7,301 nt of DNA from Acidimicrobiia bacterium. Its GTDB lineage: Bacteria; Actinomycetota; Acidimicrobiia; Acidimicrobiales; Ilumatobacteraceae. A program made the translations under genes and the position numbers. The notes under the pieces were generated by a model, which did not search any database, had not been told where the DNA came from, and was given only the letters and a program-made list of their open reading frames with translations. The DNA is taken from contig JAUHYJ010000180.1 of NCBI GenBank assembly GCA_030425785.1, positions 1 to 7,301 on the forward strand, written 5' to 3'. The number at the start of each line of letters is the position of its first letter. Position 1 is the stretch's first letter. Shown here piece after piece: positions 1 to 3,848 of this stretch.

Positions 1-61
1 CGGCACCATCGTGATCACCCGCCCCGACGGCACCCTGCTGCGCCCACCCGACGCCGCCTGA
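1..61 (+). CDS. 3' end of a truncated upstream gene, unidentified (possibly HNH/DUF222-type)
   Basis: Reading from base 2, 19 sense codons run to a TGA at 59-61. Third positions are nearly all G or C, as in the real genes of this window. The visible C-terminus is GTIVITRPDGTLLRPPDAA. A 'TRPDGT' stretch near the end followed by a Pro-rich tail recalls the C-termini of actinobacterial HNH endonuclease/DUF222 proteins, but 19 residues are too few to assign a family. A GC hairpin begins 16 nt after the stop, which supports a gene ending here. The rest of the gene lies outside the window. Confidence 0.6.
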   Translation, partial: GTIVITRPDGTLLRPPDAA

Positions 62-76
62 CCCATCCACCTTCGA

Positions 77-91
77 GCCGGGGAGCCCGGC
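77..91 (+). terminator. compact GC hairpin after the truncated gene
   Basis: GCCGGG (77-82) and CCCGGC (86-91) form a perfect 6-bp all-GC stem with a 3-nt loop (GAG), 15 bases after the stop at 61. No T-tract follows, so this would be an I-shaped terminator of the kind common in high-GC Actinomycetota, or simply a stable 3' end. The position just past a stop supports the call. The short stem in GC-rich DNA keeps it tentative. Confidence 0.4.
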
Positions 92-229
92 GAGCCGCAA
101 CCGCTCAGATTGCCGGCTACGAGTGCAGTTGTGTCGCGCCGGGCGGACGCTGATATGCGTGTGCCGTCCGACGGAGGCGGTCGTGTGGTTGCGTGGGAAC
201 TTGTGAGATCCGACGACAGTCCAACAACC

Positions 230-703
230 ATGCAGACGCCACTCGTCGCAATCGGAATTGCCGCCCTGACCGCGATCCTCACCGGGTGCGGCGACGGCGA
301 TGAGTACGGGACCGTCGACTCCGAGTTGGAGGAAGCCCGGGCGAAGTGGGCCGACGCGGAACTCTCCAACTACCAGTTGGTTGTCACGTCTGGCCCGAAC
401 CAGTTGACGGCGGACGGCTGCGAGTGGACGACCGTGGTCGAGAACGATGTCGTGACCAGCGCCGTCGTGACGCTCGGCTCCGAGTTCGGTTGTGAACCTG
501 AGGAGTATTCGGTCGAGCGATTGCACGATCTGGTGGCGGACCTCCAGGCGGAGGTTCGGAGGTTCGACGCTTCCGAGTTCGGCAAGCACACCCTCGACGT
601 GGACGTTGACGCACGAGGGGTCCCGGTCGCGATCGACTTCGACCTCGCAAACGGAGACGACGAGGAACTTGCCTATCAAGTGGACCTCACTCCGACCAGG
701 TGA
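230..703 (+). CDS. small DUF6174-like lipoprotein
   Basis: A 157-residue protein. I chose the ATG at 230 because it places a hydrophobic segment (residues about 4-17) directly before a lipobox, L-T-G-C, with the lipidated cysteine at residue 20. The frame is open further upstream (TTG at 110, ATG at 155, GTG at 203), but those starts would bury the signal sequence. The mature part has an acidic, probably helical stretch (about 24-46), then 'SNYQL' (46-50), two cysteines at 64 and 88 that could form a disulfide, a helix starting 'YSVERLHDLV' (93-102), and a C-terminal 'D-x-RGVPVAIDFD ... DDEELAYQVDL' segment. This order resembles DUF6174 proteins, whose function is unknown. It is probably anchored to the outer face of the membrane. 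Oddities: there is no Lys or Arg before the hydrophobic segment, no clear Shine-Dalgarno upstream of 230, and codon use is less GC-biased (TTG, GTT, TCT) than in the sugar genes. It stands alone and converges on the alpha-galactosidase gene. Confidence 0.75.
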   Translation: MQTPLVAIGIAALTAILTGCGDGDEYGTVDSELEEARAKWADAELSNYQLVVTSGPNQLTADGCEWTTVVENDVVTSAVVTLGSEFGCEPEEYSVERLHDLVADLQAEVRRFDASEFGKHTLDVDVDARGVPVAIDFDLANGDDEELAYQVDLTPTR

Positions 704-741
704 TGAGCCGACCGGACCCGGCGACTGACAGGAGGTGAGCC

Positions 742-808
742 GCACAGAACGTGCAACCGATCAGCCGAGCCGGGGCATCCGGTATCGGCACTTCTGCGCT
801 CTGTGCAG
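742..808. terminator. nested inverted repeat between convergent genes, possible bidirectional terminator
   Basis: Four paired blocks nest inside one another: GCACAGA (742-748) with TCTGTGC (802-808), GTG (751-753) with CAC (789-791), CCGAT (757-761) with ATCGG (784-788), and CCGG (770-773) with CCGG (779-782) around a 5-nt loop. An alternative inner stem pairs GCCGA (764-768) with TCGGC (785-789). The structure fills the 110-bp gap between the stop of the lipoprotein gene (703) and the stop of the alpha-galactosidase gene (814), where both transcripts should end. No T-tract is present on either strand, so termination is inferred from position and pairing only. Confidence 0.45.
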
Positions 809-813
809 GAGGG

Positions 814-2901
814 TCAGATTTGGAGTGCCCGGAGCGTCAGCAGGATCGCCGATTCGGGGTGCATCGGCGGCAGGTCGAGCCCGATGACGGCAAGCGCTCG
901 TCCGGTGCGGACCGTGCCGTCGGCCAGCAGTGGCGACTCGCTGCGGGTCGGGCCGGGGCGCTCGCCGGGCAGGGGGAGGTGGCGGACGCGATAGCGCGTG
1001 GCGGGGTCGAGGCCGGGCAGGCGGATCGGTGGCGGCGTCAGGCTCGGCGAGGTCGCGACGCGGGCGATGCTCACGATCGCTTCGGACCGGTCGGCGGCGT
1101 ACACACCGTGTGCGACGAACTCGGGCTCGGTGTCGAACCGCACGGCATCGCCGCCGTGCAGGAGCGGTCGCAACCGCCGATGCAGTGCGATCACCTCGGC
1201 CAACCCGTCGAGCCGTCGCTCGTCGAGGTCGAGCAGGTTCCACTCGACGCCGAGGTGGCCGAACAGCGCCGTCGCAGCCCGGAACGCGAAGCGATGGTGT
1301 CGGCCGGTCGTGTGGGCCGTCGGCGGCCCGATGTGGGCGCCCATCAGCTCGGGCGGGATGAGCATCGACGCGCCGCGCTGGATGGTCTGGCGTTCGAGCG
1401 CGTCGTTGCAGTCGCTCGTCCAGACGCGCTCGGTGCGGCGCAGGATCTCGTGGTCGATGCGGCCGCCACCCGACGCGCACGATTCGATCTCGACGCCGGG
1501 GTGGCGGGTGCGCAGCTCGTCGATCAGCCGGTACACGGCGAGGGTCTGCTCCCGCGTGCCCGCGGCACCGTCTGCGCCGCTGCCGCCGATGTGGTCGCGG
1601 TTCATGTCCCACTTGACGTAGGCGATGTCGTGGTCGGCGAGCAGGACGTCGAGCCGGCCGAGCACGTGGTCGAACGCGTCGTCGCGGGCGAGGTCGAGCA
1701 CGAACTGGTGCCGCCCGAGCGGCGGGTCGTCGCCCGACGCCAGCACCCAGTCGGGATGCGCCCGGTACAGGTCGCTGTCGGGGTTGACCATCTCGGGCTC
1801 GACCCAGATCCCGAACTCCATCCCGAGGCCGGTCACGTGCTCGATCAACGGTGCGAGCCCGTCGGGGTAGACCTCGTCGGACACGACCCAGTCGCCGAGG
1901 CCGGACGTGTCGTCGCGACGCGACCCGAACCAGCCGTCGTCGAGCACGAACCGTTCGGCGCCGACCCGTGCCGCCCGGTCGGCCAGTGCCCGCAGCCGGT
2001 CGAGGTCGTGGTCGAAGTACACCGCCTCCCACGTGTTGACGAGCACCGGTCGCGGCCGGGTCGGGTGCTCGGGCCGAGCCCGCAGCCGGCGGTGGAACCG
2101 CTGCGTCGCTGCGGTCAGCCCGGTGTCGCTCCACACGGCGAGCACCTCGGGCGTGCGATACGACTGACCGGGCTCGAGCGACACCTCGCCGGGGTGCAGC
2201 AGCTCGCCGAACTGCAGGAGCCGTCGGCCGTCGGCCAGGCGGTCGGCGAGCCAGGCGTGGTTGCCGCTCCACGCGAGGTGCGCGCCCCACACCTCGCCGT
2301 GCCACTCGCCGAAACCGGGCGTGCCGGCGAACAGAAGAGGAGGCGTCTCGTGGGAGGTGCGGCCGCGGCGGTTCTCGGCGGTGTGCGCACCGTGTGGCCA
2401 CGGGAGCCGGACCGGATGGAACTCGCGGGTCCAGCGACCGGTGAACGACCCGAGTTCGGCGGCACGCTCAGGCACCGGCAGGGTGATCGTGAGCGCATCG
2501 AGCAGGTACCGATCGGTGGCGCTCTCGTTGACGATCGTCGCCGCGACCGACAGCACCTCGGCCGCCTCGAACTCGACCACGAGACGCAGCTCGGCGTGGG
2601 CCTCTGCCGCCTCGACCGTCAACCGGTCGCCGTCCACCCGGTGACCGGCGGGGCGGAAGCGGGGCGCCCAGTGCGTGCCGCGGCGGCGATGGCCGAGCAG
2701 GCCGGGCCGCCCGGCGAAGCCGGCCGCGTGCTCGGGGACGACCGAGACCGGCGCGACGACGTCCGGTCCGCCGTACACCAGCGGTCGAGCGGGTGCGACC
2801 ATGTCGCCGTCGTCGACGGGTGCGCCCCAATGGACGATCGCCGGCACACCCGCCGACACGTCGATCACGACGTCGAACCCGTTGCCCCGGAGATGGATCA
2901 C
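814..2901 (-). CDS. galA: alpha-galactosidase, glycoside hydrolase family 36
   Basis: A 695-residue protein that hydrolyses terminal alpha-galactosyl residues (melibiose, raffinose type) with retention. Length and layout fit GH36: an N-terminal beta-sandwich (about 1-275, including 'AIVHWG' 21-26), a TIM barrel (about 280-590) and a C-terminal beta domain (about 600-695). Barrel landmarks are 'NTWEA' (289-293), 'RFVLDDGWFG' (317-326), 'FGIWVEPEMV' (363-372), 'YVKWDMNRD' (428-436) and 'ESCASGGGRID' (473-483). By analogy with characterised GH36 enzymes the nucleophile is Asp432 and the acid/base is Asp497 in 'SDCND'; the commoner motif is SDNTD. There is no signal peptide, so the enzyme is probably cytoplasmic and its substrate imported. 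The GTG start at 2901 gives the N-terminus V-I-H-L-R-G usual for these enzymes. An in-frame GTG at 2937 would add 12 residues that do not look conserved, and the open frame reaches 3207 only by running antisense into galT. No Shine-Dalgarno precedes 2901. The gene is divergent from galT-lacZ across a 78-bp spacer. Specificity within GH36 cannot be read from sequence alone; the symbol is generic. Confidence 0.93.
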   Translation of the reverse strand: MIHLRGNGFDVVIDVSAGVPAIVHWGAPVDDGDMVAPARPLVYGGPDVVAPVSVVPEHAAGFAGRPGLLGHRRRGTHWAPRFRPAGHRVDGDRLTVEAAEAHAELRLVVEFEAAEVLSVAATIVNESATDRYLLDALTITLPVPERAAELGSFTGRWTREFHPVRLPWPHGAHTAENRRGRTSHETPPLLFAGTPGFGEWHGEVWGAHLAWSGNHAWLADRLADGRRLLQFGELLHPGEVSLEPGQSYRTPEVLAVWSDTGLTAATQRFHRRLRARPEHPTRPRPVLVNTWEAVYFDHDLDRLRALADRAARVGAERFVLDDGWFGSRRDDTSGLGDWVVSDEVYPDGLAPLIEHVTGLGMEFGIWVEPEMVNPDSDLYRAHPDWVLASGDDPPLGRHQFVLDLARDDAFDHVLGRLDVLLADHDIAYVKWDMNRDHIGGSGADGAAGTREQTLAVYRLIDELRTRHPGVEIESCASGGGRIDHEILRRTERVWTSDCNDALERQTIQRGASMLIPPELMGAHIGPPTAHTTGRHHRFAFRAATALFGHLGVEWNLLDLDERRLDGLAEVIALHRRLRPLLHGGDAVRFDTEPEFVAHGVYAADRSEAIVSIARVATSPSLTPPPIRLPGLDPATRYRVRHLPLPGERPGPTRSESPLLADGTVRTGRALAVIGLDLPPMHPESAILLTLRALQI

Positions 2902-2907
2902 GGCGCT

Positions 2908-2915
2908 CAGTCTGC
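2908..2915 (-). promoter_or_regulatory. octamer GCAGACTG before the alpha-galactosidase start; candidate -10 of a leaderless promoter
   Basis: Read on the minus strand, GCAGACTG ends 6 nt before the GTG at 2901. Its inner hexamer CAGACT (2914 to 2909) keeps the A2 and T6 of the TANNNT -10 pattern and lies 7 nt from the first base of the start codon, which is the spacing expected when transcription starts at the start codon itself. A weak -35-like GTGTCG (2937-2932) sits 17 bp further upstream. The absence of a Shine-Dalgarno agrees with a leaderless mRNA. T1 of the -10 is missing, so the promoter reading is inference. The same octamer is mirrored before galT. Confidence 0.4.
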
Positions 2916-2920
2916 ACAGT

Positions 2921-2954
2921 CCGGCCGGCTTCGACACGATCGTTCGCCCGGGCG
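2921..2954. promoter_or_regulatory. palindrome cluster in the divergent control region, candidate operator
   Basis: Three perfect palindromes lie in the middle of the 78-bp spacer: CCGGCCGG (2921-2928), ACGATCGT (2936-2943) and CGCCCGGGCG (2945-2954). ACGATCGT is the least GC-driven of the three. It is flanked by CGA and TCG with one extra base on the left, and is centred about 40 bp from both start codons, where one regulator could act on both promoters. No regulator gene is present to pair with it. GC palindromes arise often by chance in such DNA. Confidence 0.3.
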
Positions 2955-2966
2955 CCGTGCCGTCGA

Positions 2967-2974
2967 GCAGACTG
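2967..2974 (+). promoter_or_regulatory. octamer GCAGACTG before galT; candidate -10 of a leaderless promoter
   Basis: GCAGACTG ends 5 nt before the galT ATG at 2980. The hexamer CAGACT (2968-2973) is 6 nt from the A of the ATG, a -10-to-start distance that suits a leaderless transcript. It is the exact inverted copy of the box before the alpha-galactosidase gene. No convincing -35 is visible; TTCGCC at 2943-2948 is 19 bp away. No Shine-Dalgarno precedes the ATG. A regulator binding site is the alternative reading. Confidence 0.4.
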
Positions 2975-2979
2975 GCCCG

Positions 2980-3846
2980 ATGTCGGGGGCGTCGTCCGGT
3001 GGCGAGGTGCGGGTCGACCCGCACCTGGGCACGATCGTCCACGTGGTCGGCACCCGGCAGGCGCGCCCGAACCTGCCCGCCACGGGCTGCCCGTTCTGCG
3101 TCGGCGGTGTCGAAGCTCCCGAGCCGTACGACGTCCGGTGGTTCCCGAACCGGTGGCCGGCGATGCCGGGTGATCGTTGCGAGGTGGTGCTCTACACCCC
3201 CGATCACGACGCGACCTTCGCGTCGCTCGGACCCGACGGGGCTCGCCGGGTGATCGACCTGTGGGCCGAGCGGACCGCGGCGCTCGGGTCACGCGACGAC
3301 GTCGAGTACGTGCTCGTGTTCGAGAATCGCGGTGCCGAGGTCGGCGCCACGATCGCCCACCCGCACGGCCAGATCTACGCGTACGACCACCTGCCGTCGC
3401 GGCAGCGTCGACGTCTCGACGCCGGTTGGCGACCCGACGACGCACCGGGCGACCGGGCCGTGCTCAGCCGTGACGGCTGGTCGGTCACCGTGCCGCACGC
3501 TCCGACGTTCCCGCTCGCCGTCGAGGTCGCGCCCGACGAACGGATCGCTGACCTGCCGACGATGACCCACGCGGCCCGCGACACGCTCGCGGCGGTCCTC
3601 GTCGACCTGCTCGGACGGTTCGACCTGCTCTACGACCGGCCGCTGCCGTACATGCTGTGGCTCAACCAGCAGCCGACGGGGGCGGCGTCTGGGTTCCACG
3701 ACGCGTGGTTCAACATCGAGATCGTGTCGCCGTGGCGGGCGGCCGGGGTGCCCCGCTTCATCGCCGCCGCGGAGGTCGCGAGCGAGGAGTACTTCAACCC
3801 GGTCGTCCCCGAAGACGTCGCGGCCCGACTGCGCGAGCTCGGCTGA
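2980..3846 (+). CDS. galT: galactose-1-phosphate uridylyltransferase (HIT-superfamily GalT), short form
   Basis: A 288-residue enzyme of the Leloir pathway that exchanges UMP between UDP-glucose and galactose-1-phosphate to give UDP-galactose and glucose-1-phosphate. The catalytic motif HPHGQ is at 127-131, with His129 matching the uridylylated histidine of E. coli GalT (His166). The zinc site is intact by alignment: Cys37 and Cys40 in CPFC, His76 in 'YTPDH', and His127. 'FENRGAEVGATI' (114-125) leads into the active site. The C-terminal 'YFNPVVPEDVAARLRE' stretch is typical of actinobacterial GalT. The protein is shorter than the usual 320-350 residues: the N-terminus is brief, and the middle segment after 'YAYDHLP' lacks about 20 residues by my reading. 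Residues matching the second metal site of E. coli GalT are all changed (see findings). The frame is open upstream only because it runs antisense to the alpha-galactosidase; ATG 2980 fits the family N-terminus. It is translationally coupled to lacZ downstream. Galactokinase and epimerase are not nearby. Confidence 0.9.
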   Translation: MSGASSGGEVRVDPHLGTIVHVVGTRQARPNLPATGCPFCVGGVEAPEPYDVRWFPNRWPAMPGDRCEVVLYTPDHDATFASLGPDGARRVIDLWAERTAALGSRDDVEYVLVFENRGAEVGATIAHPHGQIYAYDHLPSRQRRRLDAGWRPDDAPGDRAVLSRDGWSVTVPHAPTFPLAVEVAPDERIADLPTMTHAARDTLAAVLVDLLGRFDLLYDRPLPYMLWLNQQPTGAASGFHDAWFNIEIVSPWRAAGVPRFIAAAEVASEEYFNPVVPEDVAARLRELG

Positions 3847-3848
3847 TG
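3844..3848 (+). promoter_or_regulatory. TGATG stop-start overlap joining galT and lacZ
   Basis: The galT stop TGA (3844-3846) shares its last base with the lacZ ATG (3846-3848). No good Shine-Dalgarno lies upstream; GAGCTC in the last galT codons is weak. This overlap is the usual sign of termination-reinitiation coupling, so lacZ translation probably depends on ribosomes finishing galT. It also fixes the lacZ start, because the open frame extends back to 3657 inside galT. Confidence 0.8.

Noticed and set aside
129..156. Possible sigma-70 promoter for the lipoprotein: TTGTGT (129-134) and TGATAT (151-156), 16-bp spacing
   Set aside because: Only about 3 of 6 matches in each box, and the element would leave a ~65-70-nt leader without a Shine-Dalgarno. 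Too weak to list as a feature.
370..728. Small open frames overlapping the lipoprotein gene on both strands
   Set aside because: All are out of frame with, or antisense to, the lipobox-containing gene and show no motif or ribosome binding site.
761..2401. A 546-codon minus-strand frame overlapping the alpha-galactosidase out of frame
   Set aside because: Arg/Pro-rich shadow of the GH36 gene with no motifs. The in-frame GH36 reading explains the region fully.
2902..3207. N-terminal extension of the alpha-galactosidase back to 3207
   Set aside because: The extra ~100 codons lie antisense to galT and lack GH36 similarity. The family N-terminus begins at GTG 2901.
751..3846. A 1031-codon plus-strand open frame running into galT, suggesting a giant fusion
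   Set aside because: Its first ~740 codons are antisense to the well-supported GH36 gene and encode a low-complexity Arg/Val/Pro/Gly-rich sequence with no domain. Only the part from ATG 2980 resembles a protein family. Long antisense frames are expected in GC-rich coding DNA.
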